Virus record (IMG/VR): IMGVR_UViG_3300025137_000199
Coordinates: 1 to 28,424 of that record
Strand: one strand, 5' to 3'
DNA from: a virus
DNA length: 28,424 nt
Every line of letters begins with the position of its first letter. Position 1 is the first letter of the stretch. The notes under the pieces are model-generated. The model did not search any database. It saw nothing but the letters and a program-made list of their open reading frames with translations, and was not told the DNA's origin. Of the stretch, positions 1 to 6,382 are shown piece by piece. The position numbers and the translations under genes are program-made.

Positions 1-812
1 GTTCTATCAGCACCAAAACGTGCTACATCACAACTTATGTATTTATCACCTTCAACTCCTTGTTGACTAAACATATTTAAGATTGCATCATATTGTATTA
101 GACTATCATTAGTTGCATCATATTCCCAATTACCAAATAAAAGTCTTTGTTTGCTTAACTCATCAAGTTCAGATAGTTGTTTTTCATAATGCTTTGATAT
201 ATAGGCATTGTCACCAACTAAACTTTGTATAAACTTTCTATAAGGCTTAATAGTGCCATCTTTAGCAGGTCTGTAGTACTCAGTATAAACCCAGTTCTTT
301 GCAGGGTTACAAGTCATTAGCATTTTAGGTATTAAGTTGTTTTCATCTAGCTTGTATCTTAATCTTGATGCAACAACATTCTTTGCTTTTTCTGTTATTT
401 GATTTGCCTCATCAATAAAAGCACCTGTTATTTCTAAAGACCCTAAGCTATCAAAGTTTCTGTCAGATGGATATAAAAATAAGTCTTTAAGTATTATCTC
501 TGAGCCATTAAAAAAGGTTATAACATTGCTTGAACCATTAAAGGTGTAGTCCTCAATAGCTTTTAGATTCCAGGCTGTACAAACTTCAAAGAAAGTATTT
601 AGTGTTGTCTTTTTTAAAGCATCTAGCTTTGACCTTCCCATTAAGTATCTTGTACGTGGGTACTCAATACACATTAAGATTAAATAACTTACACCAACCC
701 AAGACTTACCACCACCTGCTGCACCTCCAAACAATACTTCTGTTGTCTTATTGTCAAGCAAGTATTTTAAACACTCTTTTTGAGTCTTAGTAAATTCAGG
801 ATTAATCTCCAA
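1..812 (-). CDS. terL: Terminase large subunit (TerL), N-terminal ATPase part, 3' end outside window
   Basis: This is the packaging motor ATPase that pumps phage DNA into the prohead and cuts it. About 270 codons are visible. A Walker A motif, GGAAGGGKS, lies at residues 29-37. A Walker B-like FIDEAN lies near residue 133. A CDVARFGAD stretch at the window edge fits the first catalytic Asp of the RNase H-like nuclease domain. The frame has no ATG upstream of Walker A. An in-frame stop at 818-816 leaves TTG at 812 (or ATT at 806) as the start, inside the last codons of terS, so translation is probably coupled. The rest of the nuclease domain lies left of position 1. The function is well supported by the motifs; the exact start is an inference. 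Confidence 0.93.
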   Translation of the reverse strand, partial: MEINPEFTKTQKECLKYLLDNKTTEVLFGGAAGGGKSWVGVSYLILMCIEYPRTRYLMGRSKLDALKKTTLNTFFEVCTAWNLKAIEDYTFNGSSNVITFFNGSEIILKDLFLYPSDRNFDSLGSLEITGAFIDEANQITEKAKNVVASRLRYKLDENNLIPKMLMTCNPAKNWVYTEYYRPAKDGTIKPYRKFIQSLVGDNAYISKHYEKQLSELDELSKQRLLFGNWEYDATNDSLIQYDAILNMFSQQGVEGDKYISCDVARFGADR

Positions 813-1140
813 GATTTATATTGATTTTTATCTTATCATCTTTTGATGTCAAGTCTACTTTGTTTGTTTCATTCCAGCCTAATTGAGTTTTAGCAGCATG
901 TATAACAACTGAAGGCACTTTGTCTTTTACACATTCATAATATTTAGACTTTATAAAATCTTTCTGTATGTTTTCAATCTGTTCTACTTTAGCTGCAAAC
1001 TCTTCATCTTCTTTAAGCCATTTGTAAAAGTTAGTCCTTGACAGGTCTGTTGCTTTTAGTGCTGTAGTAATTACTCCTAGACTTGACTCTAATGCTTTTA
1101 ACATTCTTTCTTTGTTGATTTGTGTTCTATTTTGTTCCAT
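802..1140 (-). CDS. terS: Terminase small subunit (TerS), phBC6A51-like
   Basis: Predicted 112-residue DNA-recognition subunit of the packaging terminase. Residues about 18-50 form a helix-turn-helix (SLGVITTALKATDLSRTNFY then KWLKEDEEF) of the kind seen in small phage terminases and related transposase-like HTH proteins. A helical middle (about 50-80) probably oligomerises, and an acidic/basic tail ends in NINLGD. It overlaps the upstream glycosyltransferase gene by 14 bases and the downstream terL by 11 bases, so the three are probably translated as a unit. The assignment rests on the HTH pattern plus position directly before TerL. The DNA site it binds (cos or pac) is not identified. Confidence 0.85.
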   Translation of the reverse strand: MEQNRTQINKERMLKALESSLGVITTALKATDLSRTNFYKWLKEDEEFAAKVEQIENIQKDFIKSKYYECVKDKVPSVVIHAAKTQLGWNETNKVDLTSKDDKIKININLGD

Positions 1141-2038
1141 TTTCTCTTATTGGTTCGTTAGTAAAAGGCACATCTTCAGGGTAACAATCCCAAGCTATAT
1201 TATTTCTTTTTCCTTTTATTATTTTAGGTGATAAGTTTTTGTGGTTTATTTTATGATGCAATCTTCCTCCATTTCTTTTTTGCTTTTCAGCATGACACAA
1301 ACTTGGAAATTGTATTGGTATAATTAAGGATTTGTTCAACAGTTTACATTCATGATACAATTCAGTCAATCCACCACTAGCTTTTGCAGACACTGTTTGT
1401 TTTAATACCAATCCACTTGCAAGGCTTCCTGTAAAATACCCTTCATTCATCACCCCTACAAACTGACTTGTGTCATTATCTTGAACACCCCTCTCACCCC
1501 TATATATATAAGCAGGGTTAATAAATGTTGTGTTCATTACTTTGTTTCTTAATATGTTTTTATTGGTTCTTGCAAACATATCCCCTGTTTGACTTAATCC
1601 AAACATCCCAACCTTGTGTTTCTTCATAAAGTCTTTAACTCCATAAAATACTGCATTTATTTCATCCATATCTGCAATTCTATTATACACCCCAAATGGT
1701 CTTATCTCAAATCCTGTTGTGTCATCATCCATCACCACATAAAAATCTAATTTTAATTCTTTGGCAAACTCATAAAACATATTCCTTGCCTGACCTGCTG
1801 ACCTTCTTGACTTAGACGCCCTGTGAACATAATCAAATCTTTCCCTTGCTTCTTTCATGCAAAAAACATATAAGTTGCATCCCAACTTTCTTGTGCTTTC
1901 TTTATATTCCAAATAATCATCTGCTTCATCATCAATAAAGACATGAATCTTTTTTGCATCATATCCTTTCCTTATAAAAAACTTTGCTGTCTTTATATTG
2001 TCATGCCTGTGATAACTTGGAATTAAAATATCAAGCAT
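1127..2038 (-). CDS. Glycosyltransferase, GT-A fold (family 2-like; possible TET-associated type)
   Basis: A 303-residue protein that starts directly with a nucleotide-sugar-binding strand (LDILIPSYHRHDNIKT). The sugar-nucleotide/metal motif MDDDTTGF lies at residues 103-110, preceded by GQARNMF (82-88), the usual layout of GT-A glycosyltransferases. No signal peptide or membrane helix is seen, so it acts in the cytoplasm. The start ATG overlaps the ParB-like gene by 8 bases, and the end overlaps terS by 14. Phage enzymes of this sort include TET-associated glycosyltransferases proposed to decorate modified bases in DNA. Its place between a ParB-like protein and the terminase fits a role on packaged DNA, but no base-oxidising enzyme is in the window. 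A protein or glycan acceptor remains possible. The fold is fairly sure; the substrate is unknown. Confidence 0.75.
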   Translation of the reverse strand: MLDILIPSYHRHDNIKTAKFFIRKGYDAKKIHVFIDDEADDYLEYKESTRKLGCNLYVFCMKEARERFDYVHRASKSRRSAGQARNMFYEFAKELKLDFYVVMDDDTTGFEIRPFGVYNRIADMDEINAVFYGVKDFMKKHKVGMFGLSQTGDMFARTNKNILRNKVMNTTFINPAYIYRGERGVQDNDTSQFVGVMNEGYFTGSLASGLVLKQTVSAKASGGLTELYHECKLLNKSLIIPIQFPSLCHAEKQKRNGGRLHHKINHKNLSPKIIKGKRNNIAWDCYPEDVPFTNEPIRENGTK

Positions 2039-2750
2039 AATCTTCTTGTGTTAATCCTAATAATTTAATTAAGTCATCTTCTATAAATCCATTCACCCCA
2101 TCATCTGTCAATACAAGTCTAAGTCTTTCTATTGCCTTCTGTTCTTCTTCACTTGCATTATATTGATAATAGTTTGCAACCCTTTCAAAATCTATTTTAA
2201 TAAATCTATATGCAAAAAGCTTTAATGTTTCTTTTTGTTGTTTAGTTAAGTTGTAATCATTAAGTGCTTTTATCTTTTCATTGTATTTTTTTAAATTAAC
2301 ACAATCTTTTAGTTTAATGTATGGCTCATTTTCAGGTTCATAATATAATGGATTGTATTCTAACTCTGAAAGCAGCTCTGTGTTTTTTATTGTAGGAATT
2401 GAAACCCCCCAATCTTCAAGGTCTTGTATATCCCATTCATTAGCTAACATATCCCATTCCCATTCACCAAACCCTACATTGTCTTTAACTATAAATTCTT
2501 GCTTTTGTTCTTCACTAAGACCTTCAGCTACTTCAATCCACACTTCTTTTAGTCCTGCATCTTTACTAGCTTTTAATCTCATGTTACCTCCAAGCACTAT
2601 CATATCCTCATCAACAACAATAGGTCTTAGCTTTAACATCTCAGGAAACTCTTGAATAGACTTGACTAGTTTTTTAAACTTATCGTTTTTAATTATTCTT
2701 GGATTTTTAGGATTTTCCTTAACCTTACTTATCTTAACTTGTTGCTTCAT
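2031..2750 (-). CDS. ParB/Srx-like N-terminal domain protein
   Basis: A 239-residue protein with a ParB-like N-terminal fold. It shows NPKNPR at residues 13-18, then F..LV.SI..FP, then IVVDEDMIVLGGNMRLKA (44-61), which matches the G-G-N-x-R box that binds nucleotide in ParB/sulfiredoxin-fold proteins. Residues about 75-239 are acidic and mostly helical without a recognised domain. No ParA ATPase is adjacent, so plasmid-style partition is unlikely. Phage proteins of this type usually sit beside DNA methyltransferases, terminases or other DNA-acting enzymes. Here the gene overlaps the glycosyltransferase gene by 8 bases, which suggests joint action. It could be a nuclease, a CTP-dependent DNA-binding factor or a targeting subunit; the sequence does not decide. 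Confidence 0.82.
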   Translation of the reverse strand: MKQQVKISKVKENPKNPRIIKNDKFKKLVKSIQEFPEMLKLRPIVVDEDMIVLGGNMRLKASKDAGLKEVWIEVAEGLSEEQKQEFIVKDNVGFGEWEWDMLANEWDIQDLEDWGVSIPTIKNTELLSELEYNPLYYEPENEPYIKLKDCVNLKKYNEKIKALNDYNLTKQQKETLKLFAYRFIKIDFERVANYYQYNASEEEQKAIERLRLVLTDDGVNGFIEDDLIKLLGLTQEDYA

Positions 2751-2775
2751 AGTATATAATAGAATTTATTTGATT

Positions 2776-3033
2776 TTATTTATAAGGATCATTGACACCT
2801 CTTTCACCTACTAGCTTTTCTTTTGCCCCTTCCCATAACTTGTCATGTCTTTTTTTTTTACTTAATGATGCTTCTGTTCTTTTAAGACTAGGCATACCTT
2901 CAAGAGGTTGAGAATCCATGTATTTGCCACAACTACACATGACATCAGCAACCCAGTTTTTATCTCTATAGACTATCTTAGCTTTAGAGACTTCTTTAGT
3001 TTCTTTTTTACATTCACAGGCGTATAGTGTCAT
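2776..3033 (-). CDS. Small conserved phage protein with zinc-ribbon-like cysteines
   Basis: An 85-residue protein of unknown function. Two cysteine pairs, C6-x-C8 near the N-terminus and C33-x-C35 (MCSCGKYM), could bind one zinc ion. The C-terminal half is basic (LSKKKRHDKLWEGAKEKL). Its ATG overlaps the stop of the DUF3310 gene as ATGA, so translation is coupled. The start and reading frame are well supported by this junction and by the dense gene packing around it. It sits between the DUF3310 gene and the ParB-like gene in the early block. I do not recognise a named family with certainty. Confidence 0.7.
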   Translation of the reverse strand: MTLYACECKKETKEVSKAKIVYRDKNWVADVMCSCGKYMDSQPLEGMPSLKRTEASLSKKKRHDKLWEGAKEKLVGERGVNDPYK

Positions 3034-3287
3034 GTTGCTAGTCCTCCAGTTTTTGTTTTGCTTTTACGAAGTATCTTTTCAATTTCAAATTGTAAATGGT
3101 TAATCGCTTTTTGTATGTCTTGCTCAGTTGGGTTTCCTTCTTTCTTTCCTGATCTTAATAAGTAAGAACAAGCTGTGCCTACATTATAGGTTAAATCAAA
3201 ATCATCTATTATATCTTTAGCTGAATATCCATAAAGTTTGCCAGTATAGTAGTGTGGCTGTGGGTTTTTTTTATAATCTTTAGTCAT
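3030..3287 (-). CDS. DUF3310 family protein
   Basis: An 85-residue protein that fits DUF3310, a small family common in phages and sometimes linked to nucleotide metabolism. Evidence is HYYTGKLYGYSAKDIIDDF, then LTYNVGTACSYLLRSGKK, then DIQKAINHLQFEIEKIL, the family's H-Y, G-x-A-x-x-Y-L-x-R-x-G-x-K and K-A-x-x-H/Y-L-x-x-E-I pattern. The open frame continues 20 codons further upstream, but the family alignment and an 8-base overlap (ATGACTAA) with the upstream zinc-protein gene make ATG at 3287 the better start. It ends in an ATGA overlap with the next gene. The molecular role is not known. Confidence 0.78.
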   Translation of the reverse strand: MTKDYKKNPQPHYYTGKLYGYSAKDIIDDFDLTYNVGTACSYLLRSGKKEGNPTEQDIQKAINHLQFEIEKILRKSKTKTGGLAT

Positions 3288-3684
3288 TTTTATATTTTTC
3301 ATATAGTTTTTTAATACCATCAAAACAAGTAGACAAACAAGAACCACAATTAGTCCTTGTAGAATAATTAGTATTGTATATTGTATTGTACGTCTCTATC
3401 ATTCGCTTTTTTGCTTTTTGGTTTTTTGCTCTACCTGTTTTTAAATCTTCCCACATATTTAATATTTCATGTATTATTTCTTTAGGCAAGTCATCAGGTA
3501 TTTCTATCTTTGTTGTTTTCTGCCATTTCTTTTGGCTACACCCCATCGGTGCTAAACGAGCCTTGATTTTCATAAAACAGCCGCAATCCTTACATGTGCC
3601 TGTTGGTTTAAAATAAAAAATACAACTTTTGCATATTGCTATTCTATCCTCATAAACATCATTAGGCACAAAGAATTTATTCAT
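3280..3684 (-). CDS. Cysteine-rich zinc-binding phage protein
   Basis: A 134-residue protein. The N-terminal half carries C18-x2-C21, C31-x2-C34-G-C36 and C49 followed by KKW, a compact multi-cysteine pattern that recurs in many unrelated tailed-phage proteins and probably binds zinc. The C-terminal part has a second motif, NCGSCLSTCFDGIKKLYEKY, near residues 112-131. The middle is basic and helical. Its start overlaps the preceding 31-codon ORF by 8 bases and its end overlaps the DUF3310 gene by 8 bases. It may bind nucleic acid or a partner protein. No enzymatic motif is visible and I give no function. Confidence 0.75.
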   Translation of the reverse strand: MNKFFVPNDVYEDRIAICKSCIFYFKPTGTCKDCGCFMKIKARLAPMGCSQKKWQKTTKIEIPDDLPKEIIHEILNMWEDLKTGRAKNQKAKKRMIETYNTIYNTNYSTRTNCGSCLSTCFDGIKKLYEKYKND

Positions 3685-3772
3685 CCTTTACTGAGTAATA
3701 TGGTTGCCTCCAGTCTGGGTGTTTAAAACCAAAATGCATGAAAAAAGTGTCGTGTGTTTTTGGGTTATACAT
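3677..3772 (-). CDS. 31-residue micro-ORF, soluble, aromatic-rich
   Basis: This short frame fills exactly the gap between the sigma-like gene and the zinc-binding gene. It begins MYNPKTHDTFFMHFGFKH, continues PDWRQPYYSVKDE, and overlaps both neighbours by 8 bases (ATGTATAA at its start, ATGAATAA at its end), the same junction used by other genes in this block. It is rich in aromatic residues and histidine and has no membrane segment. The junction geometry is the main evidence that it is real. Its function is unknown. Confidence 0.6.
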   Translation of the reverse strand: MYNPKTHDTFFMHFGFKHPDWRQPYYSVKDE

Positions 3773-4337
3773 CTTCATTTAATTTTTTTTTAATTATTGT
3801 TCTTACTTTGTCTATTGTTGTAAATAAGCTATTCCTACTTATTTTTGTTTTTTCTGCTAATGAGTTGTAAGTATTTTTATCATAATAATACAGCTTAAAT
3901 AATTCACGATCATACCATTTTAATTTATCAAGCTCTACATCGATTAATTCTAATTGATGCAAAGTTTTTGTGTGATCAAAATCTTCATTTTCATTAGCAA
4001 TATTGTATAAATTTTTATGTGAAATGACAAAATCTGATTCATAAGTAATGTTGCTTGATGATGAATCAATATGATTATAATACTTATCTATTTTGTAATA
4101 AAAATTGCTTCTCTTGCTGGTCAAAGATCTTCTTAAAGCAACTGCGCCATATTTTAAAATTCCTTTAATACCATCATTAGTATATATTTTTTTTATAACT
4201 TCTGGGTTTGCTTGTAAAAAATAAAGCATTAATTCTTGTACAGCTTCATTTACTCTATTCTCATCTGTTGTTATACCATAAGCCATAGTCCTAAACTTTT
4301 CTGTTAGCTTTGATATTTCAACATAAATATCAGTCAT
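3765..4337 (-). CDS. Sigma-70-like RNA polymerase factor (phage type)
   Basis: A 190-residue protein whose C-terminal part (about 136-190) looks like sigma region 4: WYDRELFKLYYYDKNTYNSL, then AEKTKISRNSLFTTIDKVR, a helix-turn-helix that would contact minus-35-type elements. The N-terminal 110 residues are helical and could be a divergent region 2 (AVALRRSLTSKRSNFYYKID), but the canonical minus-10-melting motif is not recognisable. Similar small proteins are frequent in flavobacterial phages. Its ATG overlaps the upstream gene by 8 bases (ATGACTGA). It could direct host RNA polymerase to phage promoters, for instance for late genes, or act only as an HTH regulator. The DNA-binding part is the safest inference. 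Confidence 0.72.
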   Translation of the reverse strand: MTDIYVEISKLTEKFRTMAYGITTDENRVNEAVQELMLYFLQANPEVIKKIYTNDGIKGILKYGAVALRRSLTSKRSNFYYKIDKYYNHIDSSSSNITYESDFVISHKNLYNIANENEDFDHTKTLHQLELIDVELDKLKWYDRELFKLYYYDKNTYNSLAEKTKISRNSLFTTIDKVRTIIKKKLNEDV

Positions 4338-4686
4338 TATCTGGTTCTAAAGAATCTAATTTTGTAACCGTCTCAGTCAACATTTGTTCAAGTACTACCT
4401 TATAAGCCCTTACAACTGCTGAGTTTGACTTTGTTTCTATTCCTGCATAAAAACCACTAGTTGCAACCGATAGGTTTATTGGTAGTATTACAATCCAATC
4501 ATAGAAATTGTTTTCTCTAACGCCCTCGCCATATCCGTTAGAATATTCTACTATTAAATCAATTACTTCTAAATAATTTTTATATCTTGCTTTTGATGAA
4601 ACTTCTTCTGTAAACTGTTTGCACATTGTAATATAAGTCTCAACAATCATTTTGTGTTCTTCACTTGAATAGATTGGCGTGTGCAT
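4330..4686 (-). CDS. Hypothetical phage protein, 118 residues
   Basis: I do not recognise a family. The protein is predicted to be mostly helical, with an acidic C-terminus (LEPDND) and one moderately hydrophobic stretch, WIVILPINLSVATSGFYAGI (residues about 65-84), that is too polar around it for a confident membrane helix. It starts with ATG 22 bases after the NinG-side gene boundary is passed on the map (the neighbour nearer position 4709) and overlaps the sigma-like gene by 8 bases, so it is in the same coupled early set. That overlap suggests co-production with the sigma-like protein, for which it might be a partner; this is only a positional inference. Confidence 0.6.
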   Translation of the reverse strand: MHTPIYSSEEHKMIVETYITMCKQFTEEVSSKARYKNYLEVIDLIVEYSNGYGEGVRENNFYDWIVILPINLSVATSGFYAGIETKSNSAVVRAYKVVLEQMLTETVTKLDSLEPDND

Positions 4687-4708
4687 ACGGCAAAATTAAA
4701 ATAAAAGT

Positions 4709-5122
4709 CTATTCAATTCCCTTTTCTTTTTTTAAGTTTTTAACAGCCTCTTTGTAATAACTTATTTTATCTTCATAATCTAACCTAGAAATCTTATGAA
4801 TTTGTTTTGCTTTAAATTGCATCTCTTGTGCAGTCCCCTCACCATATTTAGCATCTAAGGCTAAAGCAAACTTGTATTGTTCGCCCTGTTTAAACATATT
4901 ACATCCAACGCATTGAGGTTGACAATTTATTTCATCGAATCTAGTAGATAAAAAGCCTCTTGATTGAAAGTGACCATTTTGCATCCCTAATTTATAATGC
5001 TTAACACATCCGCAAGTTATGCATTGTACCGCACCTTCATCTGTTGCTTCCCTTAAACGAATGAATAAGCTAAAGTATTTGTCAAGTTCTTTTTTTAATC
5101 TACTAATTGATTTAGTAGCCAT
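4709..5122 (-). CDS. ninG: NinG/Rap-like recombination protein
   Basis: A 137-residue protein matching the lambda NinG (Rap) family, which cuts branched DNA during phage recombination. Visible marks are C34-x2-C37 (CITCG), NGHFQSR with H51, and C71-x2-C74-N (CVGCNMFKQGE), an HNH-like zinc arrangement. A helical basic N-terminus (KSISRLKKELDKYF) precedes it. The frame also allows a TTG start nine bases upstream, but ATG at 5122, one base after the preceding stop (TAAAATG), is the natural choice. It follows a winged-helix gene in the early operon, and NinG proteins are usually found among replication and recombination genes as here. Confidence 0.85.
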   Translation of the reverse strand: MATKSISRLKKELDKYFSLFIRLREATDEGAVQCITCGCVKHYKLGMQNGHFQSRGFLSTRFDEINCQPQCVGCNMFKQGEQYKFALALDAKYGEGTAQEMQFKAKQIHKISRLDYEDKISYYKEAVKNLKKEKGIE

Positions 5123-5123
5123 T

Positions 5124-5342
5124 TTAATCAATTATAGAATATTTGCTAAATGATACAGGTTCATTATATCTATTTTTACTGCTTACAAATTCACTTTTTA
5201 TATTGTAGCCTTCATCTCTTAATTCACAAACTCTTGATGATAATCTCATAATTCCATATTCATTCATTGCCTCTCTTGATGTGATTGCTCCTTTGTCATT
5301 TAAATGTCTAATGATTCTTTGTTTTTGTGTTAATGTTTTCAT
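5124..5342 (-). CDS. Winged helix-turn-helix protein, 72 residues
   Basis: A small DNA-binding-type protein. TQKQRIIRHLNDKGAITSRE then AMNEYGIMRLSSRVCELRDE forms a winged HTH (residues about 4-45), and the wing contains NRYNEPVSFSKY. Similar short proteins are common in the early regions of phages, where their targets are unknown. The ATG overlaps the stop of the preceding 20-codon ORF as ATGA, and the gene ends one base before ninG. It could regulate the early operon, or modulate replication proteins. There is no sign of a ligand- or metal-binding domain. Confidence 0.75.
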   Translation of the reverse strand: MKTLTQKQRIIRHLNDKGAITSREAMNEYGIMRLSSRVCELRDEGYNIKSEFVSSKNRYNEPVSFSKYSIID

Positions 5343-5401
5343 TCTTTCAATTTATAGTTTAAATGCAGCACTATTGCTACAATTATTACCCAGCCTATCA
5401 T
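5339..5401 (-). CDS. 20-residue membrane micro-ORF
   Basis: The frame MIGWVIIVAIVLHLNYKLKE lies exactly between two longer genes. Its ATG overlaps the upstream stop as ATGA and its own TGA overlaps the downstream ATG as ATGA. It encodes one hydrophobic helix (residues 2-14) followed by a short basic tail, so it would insert with the tail in the cytoplasm. Perfect coupling on both sides and the absence of any other coding explanation for this gap support it, but its size gives little statistical weight. The product may matter less than keeping ribosomes moving along the operon. Confidence 0.45.
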   Translation of the reverse strand: MIGWVIIVAIVLHLNYKLKE

Positions 5402-5766
5402 TTTAGTAGTTTTGGTTCTGGTCTGTAATGTAAAACTTGTTTTGGGTCTTCTCCTTGATCAACTAATGATCTTGCATACCAAATTAATTCTTGATGTTGT
5501 TTTAACCATTTTATATAAACAGGTACAGTTAAATGTATAAAATCACCTTTTATTGGACTTCTTACACCTAATCTAAAAGCATTTATAGCATCTTCAAAAT
5601 AAAAATTTTTATACATTCTATATAAATCATATGCTAAACTATCTGCCATATTTTCAATTGACTCTACCTCTGTATTATGTTGACCTATTTCAACATAGGT
5701 TCTAGTTAATAAATCAACACAAGACAATAATAAGTCTTTTTTTGACATTGTTTTAATTAATATCAT
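5398..5766 (-). CDS. Hypothetical protein downstream of replication initiator
   Basis: A soluble helical protein of 122 residues (116 if the second ATG at 5748 is used). The first ATG overlaps the initiator gene by 14 bases; the second begins 4 bases after its stop. No Shine-Dalgarno sequence decides between them. A conserved-looking patch is FEDAINAFRLGVRSPIKGDF followed by VPVYIKWLKQHQELI (residues about 55-95), a pattern resembling small Bacteroidota phage proteins found beside replication genes. Position directly after a primosome-type initiator would suit a helicase-loading accessory, but there is no AAA+ ATPase motif, so I do not assign that role. Confidence 0.6.
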   Translation of the reverse strand: MILIKTMSKKDLLLSCVDLLTRTYVEIGQHNTEVESIENMADSLAYDLYRMYKNFYFEDAINAFRLGVRSPIKGDFIHLTVPVYIKWLKQHQELIWYARSLVDQGEDPKQVLHYRPEPKLLK

Positions 5767-6382
5767 TAAATCTTTTTTTAATTTTTTCTTTTACATTCAT
5801 ATTTTTTTGCAGGTGTTGATGTATTTTGCTCATTGTAGGTTTTTTTGTTTCTCTACGTTCCCAAGTACGAACACATGCCTTCCAGTCTTTCATTTTATTT
5901 TTACCAATTTTCCAATCTTTACTTTCATAAAAATCATAAAAGGCTTCTGCATCTATACTATTCTTTCTTAAATTACAATAATTTATAATATCATCAATAA
6001 ATGGTTTTTTAAAGAAAGCCTTTTTATTACTATCTGTAAGATTATTATTAGTATATGCTTTAGCATTAATATTATCTGTTAACTTTTCTTTACAAGGTAT
6101 GTTAACTAAAGTTATCACCCTTGTTTCTATTTCTTTACTACCTTGTTTATATATATTAACACGCTTTATATATTTATTATCTTCTAATATTTTTAACCAT
6201 TTTTGTATAGAAACCCTACTGACTTCATATAGCTTACAAAAATATTCTGTTGAAGCGGTACACTTTCCATTCATATTACATAATGCTGTAATTTCAGCAT
6301 AAAGAAGTTTTGAGTTTGGTGTAAGTTTTTTACTGTATCTTACTTCAGCAGGAATAATAGCATAGTAGTTAGGTTTATTCAT
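5753..6382 (-). CDS. Phage replication initiator (winged HTH, DnaD-like organisation)
   Basis: A 209-residue protein with a winged HTH in residues about 20-75 (KLTPNSKLLYAEITALCN, then SVSIQKWLKILEDNKYI-type helices; the visible text is VSRVSIQKWLKILEDNKYIK). A C-terminal module near residues 128-178 contains YCNLRKNSIDAEAFYDFYES and W-K-I-G-K-N-K-M-K-D-W, a signature shared by many phage replication initiators that organise the primosome. A low-complexity linker rich in Asn and Lys joins the two. It should bind the phage origin and recruit host replication proteins. Its ATG overlaps the DnaA-like gene's stop (TAATG). The family assignment is firm; the origin itself is not located. Confidence 0.8.
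   Translation of the reverse strand: MNKPNYYAIIPAEVRYSKKLTPNSKLLYAEITALCNMNGKCTASTEYFCKLYEVSRVSIQKWLKILEDNKYIKRVNIYKQGSKEIETRVITLVNIPCKEKLTDNINAKAYTNNNLTDSNKKAFFKKPFIDDIINYCNLRKNSIDAEAFYDFYESKDWKIGKNKMKDWKACVRTWERRETKKPTMSKIHQHLQKNMNVKEKIKKRFNDIN

Noticed and set aside
602-790. Open frames on the plus strand such as 602-790, 2353-2655, 12398-12718, 18573-19064 and 19176-19601
   Set aside because: They are antisense to well-supported minus-strand genes, have skewed Ser/Leu-rich composition, show no family resemblance and have no leader of their own.
2031-2750. Plasmid- or chromosome-type partition by the ParB-like protein
   Set aside because: No ParA ATPase and no parS-like repeats are seen, and the gene is joined to phage packaging genes instead.
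3288-3347. Longer start for the DUF3310 gene at 3347
   Set aside because: The extra residues are hydrophobic and out of character; ATG at 3287 gives the same 8-base overlap as other junctions.
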